Shown one piece after another: positions 52,086 through 64,000 of a stretch of 64,000 nucleotides of DNA (its first letter is position 1; every line of letters starts with the position of its first letter). The stretch is from Anoplopoma fimbria (taxonomy: Eukaryota > Chordata > Actinopteri > Perciformes > Anoplopomatidae): contig NC_072449.1 of NCBI RefSeq assembly GCF_027596085.1, forward strand, positions 20,210,834 through 20,274,833, read 5' to 3'. The position numbers and the translations under genes are program-made. The notes beneath the pieces were generated by a model that saw nothing but the letters and a program-made list of their open reading frames with translations, had not been told where the DNA came from and did not search any database.

Positions 52086-52519
52086 TAAAAAATGTGTGAC
52101 TGCTTTCTCTTTTCTTTCCTCACAATCTATCTCACACCCCCTTCCTGCCACCCCCAGCCCCCAATCTTCCTCTCCCTCACCCCCCTCCCCCTTTTTTAAT
52201 TTTTTCCCCCTCTCTCTTCTTTGGCCCTTCACCCTGCTTTCACCCATTTCTCCCCGTCTGAACTGTCGTGTGTGTGTGTGTGTGTGTGTATGTGTGTGTG
52301 AATTTGTCTGAGATCGGTCTTTTTTCGTAGATTGACTGCCAGCACGGACAGTGAAGGCACTGCCAGCAGCCAGGACATGAAAAATGCATCGCATAAGTTT
52401 GTGATAAGGCCCTGGGTAATTATGGCAAAGGCCCCTATCACAAGCGATTAGTCAGGACAGTGAATCTGAGCGTGTGCAAAAAGCCTGGCGGTTGGCAGGC
52501 CTGTCTGCAGGATAGGAAT

Positions 52520-52637
<118 letters not shown>

Positions 52638-55600
52638 AACTGCTCAGAACATTCACTGTCTATTATTGATGACATCTTATTTACTCTCCCTCCCACTGAG
52701 AGGCTCCTAGAGGAAAGCCTTCAGAGAAGAACCGGTTTCTCTTATCAGTTTTCTGAGGATAAGGCAGGGTTAGTATGATATGATCACGATCTACACATGG
52801 CCTTGTCAGACGATTTCTTACTCATTTGCCTCCTCCATGTGATCGAACGGACAGTTAAGAAATTCACAGTCTTTTCGTCTGACGAAGCACCAGCAAAGGA
52901 ATGTTTTCCTTTTTTTTTTTTTTTTTTTTTTTGGGGGTTCTGTTTGATGATGAAAATCCAACCCAACCTAGATGTCACTAGCTTTGAGCCATCAGAGCGT
53001 CTACTCCTCAGGCTCCGACTGCTGATGTTCATTAAAATCCTATTTGATCAGTGAGTCCCAATCCCTGTGTGAGAAACTAGCTAGGTGGTTGTTACAGGAC
53101 AGAGAATGCTTTGAAACAGCACAGCGAGCTGTTAACTTGTCTTTTTTTCTGCATGCTCCCCCACCACCACCACCACCACCACCACTACAAACACAAATGG
53201 GTGCAACAGTGATGCTTTTAGCAAGGTCTCGCACACTTGCAAAATGGATCAGTGATTCAGAGATGATGGCAGGGTGACAGTGAATTACAGATGGAGGAGG
53301 TTTTAACGTCTGTAATCCCTGTCCGTCCATTACAGAGTTGAGTTTCTTTAGAGGGGATCATCACTCTTCTCTCCTGTTATTTTTTTTTTTTTTCCTTTCT
53401 TTTTTTTTATTTTTTTTGACCCAGTCAAGCAGTTTGCTGGAACATTGTGTTTCTACTTGAGAGATTGCGCTTCATTAAAGGCAAGCCTTTTAAAAGATAT
53501 GAGCAAATAGCTGAGCATAAACCTAGCCTATAGTTTTATATTTTCTATGTAAGCTCGGGGAAATTAACAACAGACCTTTCTGCTGTACACAATTCCCAAT
53601 TTAGGCCTAATAGCCTGCATCTCACCTCATAACATTTCCTGGAACAAAGCACCCCAGAGCCATTTTGAAAAAAATAGTTCACTATGTTAGTATACAGCTA
53701 AGCAGTGACTGAGGTGAAAACCGATCTCGGATCTTGACCCTGTTCTTGTTCAGCACCTCCTAACCGGTAAATTTAGGAAAAGGCTTTTTGTAAGTCGATC
53801 CCAGAGCCGTGGTCAATGGCAACCTGAGTGGTTTAAATCTCTCAGCGACTGGCCCGCTGTTGTCTGGAGGAGTTTTAGTGTTAATTTATGAGCTGGTTGT
53901 CTGAACTCACTGGTGGGATATTTTTACCCCTCTGTTGCTGCACAGGCTGGGGGAGCACAGAGGAAGGGGCATCACGTCATGCTTTTACTGTAGCCAACCG
54001 CTTCTCTGCCCAGTGACAAAACCTGGCATTGGGACTGAGGTTTCACTGTGTGTCGGTGGGTGGTTGAGCGACTAAGCATGAGTCAGAGTACGGGACGAGT
54101 GCATGTCAGGTCTTTTGGTCTGCCCTCGGTCTACTTTGGTCAGGGCTATGTCATCCCCCTTTCTAAGACGTTCTAGTGTGTCCTCATGAGCGATGCACTC
54201 CATGCGACTGAGAGGAATGTGCAGCTCTGGAAAAAAAACAAAAAAACTCCTCATCTACCTTATCGGTGGCTAATTCACACTGGAGGCCCCTACTCCCCAA
54301 ACTCCTCAACGATTTATTGTACGTCACACTCACACTCAGTTTCCTAGCCCTCCCTCAGCTTTTAGGAGTGCCTGCACTACACTCAGTTAATCCATTTTAA
54401 TACAAAAGGTAAATACATTTTGCTCTCTTGAGTCGATACCAGAATATTTAGTTAAAAAAAATGTTCCCTTGCATTGTAAAATATATTTTGACCAATGTCA
54501 TTTGATGTTTGAACAAAAGATAAAAAGCACTTAACAGAAGTCTAAAAATAGGGCTATCCAAACAGATGGAGTCAGCAGCTTTTAATGCAGGGTTTTTGCA
54601 AAAGTGTGTGAAAACGGACATGTTTTCCTTATAAAACCTGAAAGTGTGGAGGTCTAAGGATAAAAATATCACATCAATGGGTTTTTGTTTCCACAATTTG
54701 TAATTTTAGATTCAGCAACACTGAAACTTTTAACATTCCGGCACTTCATTTGATCCGCCTGTAGTTATTAAAGTCAGATTGTTATTGTGGAATGCAAATA
54801 GGTAATAATTTCATCTCCTCTTGTACAGAGTAGAAATCCCTGATAATTCAGGTCATAATACTTTAAAGTATTATTATTTGACTACTGTGCTGGACAATTT
54901 TTACACCAGCTGTTATCCGGTCGACCCAAGAAAACAGTTTTTTGTTTTTCATAAATTTGAAAATACTTTAATACATGCAGAGATTATATAATGAGATAGG
55001 CCTGCCTGAAACAACTGGACCAACTGACACCTTAAAGAAAGTAGAGTTACTGTTTGTTGCAGTATTCTTACACTATGAAACAAATCATCTCAATCGATTT
55101 CACCACGGGCTTCTAGGTACATTTATTCAGCAGTATTCCCTCACAGTCTGATTGCGGACATCACAATATATAAGAAAGGCCTACTGCACATGTGAAATAA
55201 CGTTTGCTACACTGCTTTCACCTCACCTTTCTAACTTTTAACATGTCTGCTACTCTGAAACATATTGAGATACTTTTCAGTTTCAATGCAGATGTTAATC
55301 CCTATAAAGAAGCCACACAAATTCGAGATGCAAGATCTATGCATCGAGCCTGATAAATTATCGCCCAATAATTTGAATTAATTGATATGTATTGTTCCGT
55401 TAAAGAAATTATAGCCAGTCATTTATCGACTCAAGTGCAGCATCTGCACACTTTGATGCAGGAGGTAGCAGCATGCATATAAACACAAAGAAGAACGCTG
55501 AATAGAGAGCCAAACATCTCATCGCCAGTGTGGATGTTTTTCACAGTTTCAGAGGAAGACAACACGATTGTAACTTGCAATACAAAGAAATAAAATCTCA

Positions 55601-57797
55601 GTAGAAAAAAATGTGATGTCAGTGAGAGTTGATAGTTCAGAGCTGTGGAATATTCAATCCTCTTTCTTTGCTAACTACATCTTATCCTTTCTTTTCCTAA
55701 AGTGTGCAAAAACTACAGGTTATGAACTTATTTTCATCTGTTTTCTTATCAGTATAAGTTATTGGTTTCTGCAGAAGAAATCCATATTGTGCATCCCTGA
55801 TAAAAAAATAAATCTCTCAATGGCCAATATTTTATACACATGTATGAATGTCTTGGTGTGCTCAATCAATACATAAATAAAATCCTATTAATAAGTGTCA
55901 ACTGTGCTGTTTGAACGCTTTACAGGCTGCAGTGTGTGTGTACTTAATCCTTACCAGCTTGGATCACTAACTTGTACCATCACAAGGAAGCTCTAGTATT
56001 TACTTATGGTAATATGCAGAAAAAAGGAGAAGAGGAAATTCATATGTAATGTGGCTCATAATCATCCAGAAAACTTGCTTTAGTGCTTTCATATTTCCCA
56101 GCACTTAATACCCAAACACCTTAATGTAACTACGCAGGCAACACTTCCCCCCCCCACACCCCCACAGCCGCTAGTAACGAGCACAAGGGGCAGTTTCCAG
56201 AGACCTATTTTCAAGTGGCAGGCATTATTTACAGACCCACTTGGAGTCTCTCTCACCTACGGCATCATAGAGTTTCACCGTATCTCATGACAGAAGCATC
56301 CATTATTCTGCTGCTCTGTATTCCAGTAGAGAGAGAGCTTGGGCTTCAGTGACTGGACTCTTCTCTTTAGGCTCACTTTGGAGTATACGGGCTGTTTCCA
56401 CTTGTAAACTTGAGGATAATGCACACTTTATTTAAAAAATCAAGTGTACACTTGAAACATTGTCTCCAAGGCCAATGAAATCGTGTAGTCTATTGTTCAT
56501 CTTGTAATATTAAGCCTGTATGATTTTCAGTAAACAAAAATCTTGCATTCCTGTGGGATTTGTTTTTGTCTGTAGTTGATTGGTAATGTAAGAAGGTGCA
56601 GACCAGCAGTGGGCTCAGATCCAGTCTCATACGTGTAACAAAACACACACTAACACCCTTTTCTTGTTGCCTTTGTTCTTATCTTTTTGCTGGTCTGCCC
56701 ACATTTTTCCAGCTATCTCACCTTCATCAAAGTGCTCCAGTTTAAAATGCCAGCTTTTTTATGAAATAGTCAATAACTGTTCATGGGTATGTGACATACA
56801 AATATTTAAACTGTATTGGTCACACAGTGCGATAAAGTAAGGCTGCAGCTGTCCATTATTAGAGCTGCAACTGAAGATTGTTTTTTGTTTTGTTATTGAT
56901 GAATCTGCAGATTATTTTCTCAATAATTGAATAAGTGTTTAGTCTATTAGATGTCAGAAAATAGAAATTCCTTAAAGCCTGACCAACAGTTAAAAAACCA
57001 AAGGATATTCAGTGTACACAGATATAAAATGCAGAAATGCACAACGGAGGAGCTGGAACCCAAGGCCTTCTTTTTTTATTTGATTTTTCAGCAATACATC
57101 ATTCTTTCCTGTATTTTCCATACTCCAGAGTCATTTTTCACACGCAGTACATGAGGATTAGAGCTAAGAGAAGTAACCTAAGAAATGTGTGGTGTGAATA
57201 ACTTTAAATAATGACAACTCTGGTGAAAAATTGACTTAAAGCAGCCGAGGAAATCTGAGCTTTTTTTAAAAACCATTTGATTGGTTGTTAAGGTGCAGAT
57301 TTCTGATGACCCAGCAAGTCGAGCCTGGATGAGATTTGCAGTGTTTTCGTGGAGCTAAACAAGATGTTAACATGGAAATATAAACAGAGGCAATGGACCA
57401 GAAAACGAAAATGGGGTCTCATTTCCACAAGGTACCACAATGTGATAATTTAGACCAACTGCAGACGGTCACACACTGGGAGCCAGTGTTCGAAAACGTT
57501 TTTGACGAGTTTGGCTGAGCGCTCTGCTGAGTTTGAAGCTAATGCAGAGCTTCATTTTGTTCAACAGACGTGTCCCTCTGCATGAGCCTGCTCAAATGTG
57601 TTTCTGTAGCGAACACACTGTGGCCTTCAGCGTCTGTAGCCAAGATTTTGGTGATCCAGTTGCCATACCTAATTTTAGGGTTGTTTATCTCAAGGTTATC
57701 AAGGAGTGTGGGATAAATAGGGCGTGATGTGCCGACCTCATCGCATGTTCACCTATAACTCAAGTATCAGTGTCCTGTTAGACCATTGACCATAGGT

Positions 57798-57975
57798 ATT
57801 GAATTCAATAGGTCTATTGGTGTGTCCTAATGGCCTGAGTATTGAATTATGATATTGGCAAGGGCTGATGGCCTCAGGATTGAATTATGATATTGGTGTG
57901 CTGGAGGCTAATGGTTCTTGGCATTGAATTATGATATTGGTGCACTTTGATGGAATAGGGATTGAATTATGATAT
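57798..57975. repeat. Five-copy periodic array in cux1 intron 1
   Basis: Copies of attgaattatgatattgg start at 57841, 57879 and 57923, with shorter forms at 57798 (attgaatt) and 57961. Spacings are 43, 38, 44 and 38 bp. Linkers share ggcctgagt, ggcctcagg and similar phrases, so the array arose by tandem duplication followed by drift. It is a small minisatellite, not a CRISPR array. Confidence 0.85.
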
Positions 57976-60574
57976 GGCCTGCTATCTGCTAATAGCTCGC
58001 TCTGTGTAATATTCAATGTCAATCATGGCTTCAGTTGCTGGATCCATAGCCGGCCTTCAGGCTCAACACATCAGTCATGTCCGATGGGAACAGCCTTCAA
58101 CCTTTAGCCTCAGTTCTCACTCCCAATTTCTGTTACTCTCTTTCTTTTTTTTTTTTAAGGAGTTTGTGATTTGCTACGGCAGGAATTGTAGTATTCTAAA
58201 ACAAGAAGGGTTTTGTGTGAATAATCAAAGATGTGCAGTTTATTGTTTGATTTCTAACTTAGCTTAGTTTTGAAGTAGGTGGAGCAAACCTTTGCACGCC
58301 ATCCTATTTCTCGAAATAGATTAAATATGCTATTGCCTCATTTTGTTAATATAGACCTAGTAGTTGTTATAACGTTAAGATGATGAGATGTTTGATGGTT
58401 TACTGTGTGTGTGGATTTGGCATTTTTACACACCATCATGTGTTATAAGGCGCCTAGTGTCAAAGTAATGGAATTGTAATGACTCTGAATCTGAGCTAAC
58501 TTGGTTTCTGTAAGTGTCCACACCTTTGCAGTGTTTGTGTTGAGCTCATTCCCATTTTGGTAGTTTAAAGCAACCGTAGCTTTGATGGTTGTGCTGCCAG
58601 CTCACAGAGTAAATGTACGGCCTGCTTCTGTGTCAGCCCTCTAAAAATAACACAGACTGCTGGCTGGGCTCGGCAGAAAACTACCACCGATTATGATGAT
58701 TCAACTACCCTGTATTCACAGGTGCGTACAGTTGGACAGGGTTGGTTTATGCTTAACAAATTGTTTTCTGTATTCAGTAAGATATTCACCGCTTTACTTT
58801 TAGGTCGTATGTTGGCGAACTTTGCCCAGTCAGAGGAACTCAGTGGAGGATGTGTACGCACTGACCGTGCCTGCGTGTTTTTTTTAGTTTTGAAGGTGTA
58901 ATCATTTAAGGAAAGACCGTTTGTCTTATTTAGCTGTATTGAACCAGAATTATTATTTTTCTTCATATACTGTGTTAAATGTATTGGGGAACAGATTAAA
59001 TATGTTTGAACTATCTGCACCATCTTTGCGTAATGCAGGATCGATAAACGTAGTCTGTGTCTACCAAACATGCAAAGTCCTATAAAAATGTGTCAGTCCT
59101 GTATCTGTTAAATTCATTGGATGTCCTTAGACGCTGCCGTAACCTTTGCCTGACATTTGACCTCAGCAGCTGTCAGACTGGAACCAGGGTTCAGGGGTGT
59201 TTTGACCCCGCAGACCTCAGTATGACCTGGGCTGTCTGACTGGTCTAACCTTTTAGAGCTAACAGATGATGACTTTACCATCTGTCTTGCCTTTTAACAG
59301 GTCTAGCCTCCTTGAACTTGAACTTGTTTGGACGTGGAAAGAAGGATTAATAAAAAATAAAAAAAACTCAAGAAGGGAGAAAATTATGTCACATGAAGCC
59401 CAAGCTGTTTTCCCCATTCTTATGCATTTGTTTTATTTTTAAAGGATTTCCAAAATGCAAAGTCAGAAGTTTCACACTTTACTTTGCTTTTGTTTACTTA
59501 TTTGTGAATAAATTGTGAGCTCCTGCTTGAATTGGAGGAGTCTCTGGAAGTCTAAAAGCGTAAAAACTGGATGTATTTTGTTAAACTCTGTAGCCTGCCG
59601 TTTCATTTTTCTAAAAGTGAGAGTTGTCTTCTTAAGGAAGGGTGAAGGGGGGAAGGGAATATGTGTTTAGTAGACACAGGCTCATCCGCTGACTGCTGTC
59701 TGACCCTGAGTTCAGCAGTATGGTTATTAATAGGCCCAGAGGCCTCAACTTCCAGGAGGCCCTCTGATCAGCTCCAGATGTGGAATGAGAGAGGACAATT
59801 GTGAGTTAGCCTATCCGTGTTTCACATGAAGCAGAAAGTAGGGAGATAGGCATTTGGTGAGACTGATAAAGAGTGAGGGAGGAAGGGAGGAAGGGAGGGA
59901 GGGACAGGAGACCTTTCCACAGCGGGAGTGTGTTTTGCGAGTCTTTGTTTTCATGTGTGTGTGTGTTTTTTTTCGTTTATTACACTCTCTGCCCTCAGAC
60001 CAAAAGACCATAAAAACGTATGGCATCACCATGGCGACCATAATAACTACCTATAAAACAGCGTGTAAACTGTGAAATAAGACAAACAGACCAGAACAGC
60101 CCTGACTGGCTGGCTGAATGGCTGCCTTCCGCCATAAAACTATTTGAGAGCCAGACTGAAGGAATGCCTCGGAGGCTGCTGTGGCTGTCACGACACATGA
60201 AAGGATTAGGCTCTGTGTTTTATCTCCTCTTTATCTGATGGTAATGGATAAGCTGAGTGTAGCCTATCATCTGACGCTTGGGCCGGGGGTTTGATGTTTT
60301 AGTAGGGTGACGGTTTGTTGAGTTGACCGCTCTGGTCTATTGATTGCTGTTTGATGGTTTTGATATGTAGGCTGTGTGGAACAGGTCAAGTCTTTTATGC
60401 AGTGGAGGCTCCAAATAGCTTTTAGCTGTCCTTCACTCCTCCCATTACTCCAGTGGTTCGTTTGATGTTTGGATCAATCAATAGAGAGAGCCTGAGCCCT
60501 TACACATGCTCCATCCTACTTCCCACTTAGCTCAATTCCTCTTCCCCTCATTTTGCAGGCTTTATATCACATTC

Positions 60575-60690
60575 TCTCAACACAGAATAAATGATATAAT
60601 TACCACCCATTACATAGCCTAATGCAAGCTAATTATTCCGTCATTACTGTAAGGATTAGCTATGCTCATTCTCTCTTTCGCTGCCTTTTT
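60575..60690. promoter_or_regulatory. Homeodomain-site-rich segment, candidate enhancer
   Basis: Within 115 bp are ataattacc, cccattaca, cctaatgcaa, gctaattatt, gtcattac and aggattagc (a K50-type GGATTA). The density of TAAT cores exceeds the surroundings. Candidate noncoding element; conservation unknown. Confidence 0.35.
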
Positions 60691-61418
60691 CCTCTCAAAA
60701 GTCGTGCAAGCAGAGCAGAAAAACTCTTACTCATAAAGGCTGAGTAAGACTTAGCCCCGGGACATGCTCTGTTGACATTGATCGTATAGACCATGGGTGT
60801 CAAACTCGGTCAGAAGTCTAGGCCGTGCTAAAAAATAGTGACAGCATGTGTTGGACACATTAAAAAGAGTCTAGATACATCTAACCTAATGGGGCGTTTG
60901 CATACATGCTTTTGATTAATGCGTAGAAGTCATCACGCTGCTTTTACAGGCTGTGGCACAACGCCTGCTGATGTGTCATCATCAGGCGTCTAGAAAATTA
61001 CTGGATATAACAGATAGACGAGGCTAAATTAAAATGTGGAAAAGGGCATCACGCCGAGCTGGGATTTAATGTACCAGAGGCGCATGAGAGTGATGCGGAC
61101 CCCTTTTTTCACTGTCCTGTCACTGTGCCAATAGCATGAAGCTCCTCCTTAAATGGAAATCTAAGTGAATTACAACAAATCAGATAGGCTAACTAATTGA
61201 GAGCAGATCAAATCTAAACTAAATTGGAGCAACTTTGAACACAGCTCCATTATCGAGAGTCTGTAGACTTTCGAGGCTAAAAAAAAAGGACTATAGCTGA
61301 CACACGAGTGCATGACGATGAGTGGATGTCGACAACATAGCTGGGTTGCACCTGTGACCCTGTCATTATCCACCCATGGTTACTTGCACGTGCATTTTGA
61401 TGTCGCATAAACAAATAG

Positions 61419-61443
61419 CGTGCGTGCGTGCGTGCGTGCGTGC

Positions 61444-61486
<43 letters not shown>

Positions 61487-61496
61487 TGTGCGTGTG
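61419..61496. repeat. (GTGC)n microsatellite
   Basis: Tetranucleotide gcgt/gtgc repeat of about 78 bp with one dinucleotide interruption near 61441. It is CpG-rich in an otherwise CpG-poor intron. Confidence 0.95.
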
Positions 61497-63174
61497 TTAC
61501 AGGGCCTGGAGAGCCCCACTCTTCTTCCAGACTTGATTAATCCCTATCGCCCCTCTCCACCATCGCAGTTCCCATTTTTTTCCCGTCCGTATCTGTGCAC
61601 TCATCCCCTCCCCAATCTCCTCTCACTGGCACAGAATGGCTTCCTGGCAGAATGGAGGCATTAATTCAGGGATGAGAGGTGTGATACTCTCTCCTTCTTT
61701 CTCTGGCTCTCTCTCTATCTATCGGTGCTGTGTTTGTAATGCGTGGCCTTTATCGTAGCTGAAACAGCTCACTACCCTCTGATCCTATCTCAGATCTCAA
61801 TATCCTAGCCGTTCCACCCGGTAAACGCAGGGATGAAAAATCTTGCCCTTTCACCAATGCATTACACCAGCGTATCGCCATACCCCTCTCCTCCCATTGC
61901 ACCCTCTAAACCACTCACCCTTTGTGACACAGGCCTCCAGCTAAATTCGAACTCTGCAAAATGAGAGCGAGTGAGCCGCACTTCCTCCACGCCAGAAAAC
62001 CATCTTAGTCTCATTATATTTGTATTTAGGCTCAGGCCTGGCCTCTGAAACCCCCTTGTCAGACAATAGGTCGGGCCAAAATAATGACTAGCTCTCAGTA
62101 GGCTTCAGGAGAGTCGAGGCTTGGATGTTGGGGAGATAAAACAACAACCAGTCTCTCAGCAGAGAAACATGGATCAATACAAACGAGGCTGTGGTGTAAA
62201 AAGCCTGTTTTTGATCCAGGCCTTGCGTCAGCGTCAGTGAGGTGAGTCTTGACAGCTCCTGTGCTGTTGGTAGATATGGATCTGTGTTCAAAAAAAGGAA
62301 CAAAACGCTCAGGGACCACAAGCGTCTTGTTGGACTGTGGAGAGCGGTAGACTGACCCCTGCCCCCAACCGCTCAGCACACAAACATAGATGCACACACA
62401 GTTGTGCGCTCACACACACACACAAAAGTGTTTAGACCTCAGTTGTCACAGTGAAACTATTGTGTTAGCTTGCGGTTAACAAAACTTTGCGGCTTTGACT
62501 CCAGTGGGTGAGAGGAAAAGCAAAAATAAAAACACAAAGATTTAGGAGGATATGACTCGCGTCTCCAAACCTGTGTGGTTTGTGAAAACAGCATCTGCTG
62601 GCACATTTAAAGTTCTGTTCCCTGCAATCGCTATGTCGAGAGCTAGGAAGGCAGACAGGCAGACGGGATTGTAGTCTCTTATCTGTGCTGCTACTGTGCT
62701 CTGTTTTGAGGGGGCGTGCCTGTGATCTGTGCTCATGTACCGTGTCGTTGTAGCGAGCGTGGCTGCCGCTCCTGACTGAGCCGCCACCCCACGACTCCAC
62801 CCCCACACAGTAGGTTTCGGCATACAGAACAGTCAGCCACATAGGAGAGGTGGAACGCTGCGAGGAGAGAAGAAGGGGGGAGTTTCAGAGGTAGGCCACG
62901 TAGATTTCAGATAAGACATCTCTCCAGACGCCTTTTACTGTTTACTATCATAACCACATAACAGCCTCAGACATGTCGGAGATAAAAGGGAAGATTAGCA
63001 AGTGCGCCGAGTGCACTGGCAGGACAGAAAACTCACATCACTTAAACATCTGTGTCGTGTCGTCATTAAAAAAAAAGGCTTCTCACTTTGTACCGCACCT
63101 AGAAAAGTTTTTTATTTTGAAATATTATCTTCTTCTGTTAGTGTTACTGAGAAGAAGTGAATGTATTTTTGTCC

Positions 63175-63222
<48 letters not shown>
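63175..63222. repeat. (CT)n microsatellite
   Basis: About 46 bp of CT repeat in cux1 intron 1. Confidence 0.95.
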
Positions 63223-63224
<2 letters not shown>

Positions 63225-63594
63225 GCCTGGCATGAATTCAAGAGTGGTACTCCGTTAGATTAATGTGTAAAACATGCGCCGAATGTGGAGCCGTTAACCT
63301 ACATTGTGTTTGGACTAAAGGAGTAGTGGCAGACTACTTGGCATGTGTGGCTGCAGACTAGGTGTAAACAAAGTGCTTTCTAGCAGTTACAGTCCCAATT
63401 ATTCCAGAGGAAGGAGATCTGAAGCAAATCCATGTGTGGTATTTCTCTCCTCCGCGTGCACTCCTGGTCACCGCGGCGGCGCAGACGGCAGCTGCAGATT
63501 GACTTCATACTGTGTACATAACAATAACCATGTTGTCATTCCACCAGCCTATCTGTCTCGACATCGTCGGAGCGTGAGGGCATGAGGAATTCCA

Positions 63595-63790
63595 TGAAGT
63601 TTTGATACCTCAATTAAAGTGCGTCTGTCTCCCGTTATCTCATTTAGCCGGTAGTCGATATGATTGGCATAATCAGACACGCCTGATTGGTGCCTCCCAT
63701 TTAATTAATCAGTCTCACTGTATCATCACCTGTGGCTCATTAGAGTAATTAGAGAGAATTAGTGAGATAGAAGGCCTCTCTCCGCCTGCA
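63595..63790. promoter_or_regulatory. AT-rich candidate enhancer with CUX-like sites
   Basis: Contains cctcaattaaag, gtcgatatgattggc, cctgattggtgcc, catttaattaatcag, ctcattagagtaattagaga and gaattagtgag. Multiple TAAT cores and two GATTGG sites lie in under 200 bp. CUX1 itself binds ATTGG/CCAAT and ATCGAT-like sites, so autoregulation is possible. Motif-based inference only. Confidence 0.35.
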
Positions 63791-64000
63791 GACGAGTGGA
63801 AGGAATTTCATTAGGAGAGATGAACACACATAAATACACCTTGGGTCTCATGGCCAGTGGTAGTAGGATTTGTTTACCCGTGACTGTTATCAGTGATTAG
63901 TATTATTAACACAGTTGTAGGACAGAGAGATGGTAATTTCCATTTGGCCCATCCTCCCCTCCTAGCCGCGAAACATAGCTCGCCAAGCTAGATTTCACTG

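Noticed and set aside
55613..55876. 87-codon hydrophobic frame in cux1 intron 1
   Set aside because: AT-rich sequence gives hydrophobic codons by composition; no start context or family support.
57798..57975. CRISPR array
   Set aside because: Vertebrate DNA; units are imperfect and linkers resemble each other, unlike unique spacers.

Overview
The window is vertebrate, teleost fish genomic DNA. Genes are split into short exons with GT...AG introns, and their best matches are vertebrate single-copy genes. Repeats are of teleost type: a Tc1/mariner-like MITE, L2-like LINE tails, a tRNA-derived SINE, long (CA)n and (CT)n tracts. All family calls are from recalled protein families; no database search was run.

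Layout. 1-5.3 kb: the last five coding exons of gfm1 (+), interlocked with a latexin/RARRES1-family gene (-). Its signal-peptide exon lies beyond the gfm1 3' end and its other exons lie in an upstream gfm1 intron. 6.5-9.6 kb: a neu3-type sialidase (-), three exons, with two opposite 1-nt frameshifts in the last exon. 10.66 kb: an unassigned possible terminal exon (+). 11.7-13.2 kb: wdr53 (+), with two perfect CRE palindromes upstream. 14.3-16.6 kb: srprb (-), seven exons. 17.8-35.3 kb: col26a1 (+), 14 coding exons, 436 codons, with a 9.8 kb intron 3. 42.8-43.95 kb: a GC-rich single-exon alpha-1,3-fucosyltransferase (-). 50.6 kb to the end: exon 1 of cux1 (+) in a CpG island, followed by more than 13 kb of intron 1.

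The genes do not form a shared pathway. They serve mitochondrial translation (gfm1), ER targeting (srprb), glycan capping and trimming (fucosyltransferase, neu3), matrix (col26a1) and transcription/Golgi (cux1/CASP). col26a1 upstream of cux1 in the same orientation matches the human 7q22 arrangement. gfm1 with a latexin/RARRES1 gene echoes human 3q25, where LXN lies inside GFM1 and RARRES1 just downstream.

I found no clearly new molecular system. The strongest leads are the interlocked gfm1/latexin-family pair, the doubly frameshifted neu3 exon, a 38-44 bp periodic array rich in ATTGG in the cux1 intron, a nuclear-receptor half-site cluster near 46.6 kb, and a foldback transposon with a transposase-like remnant nested inside another repeat.
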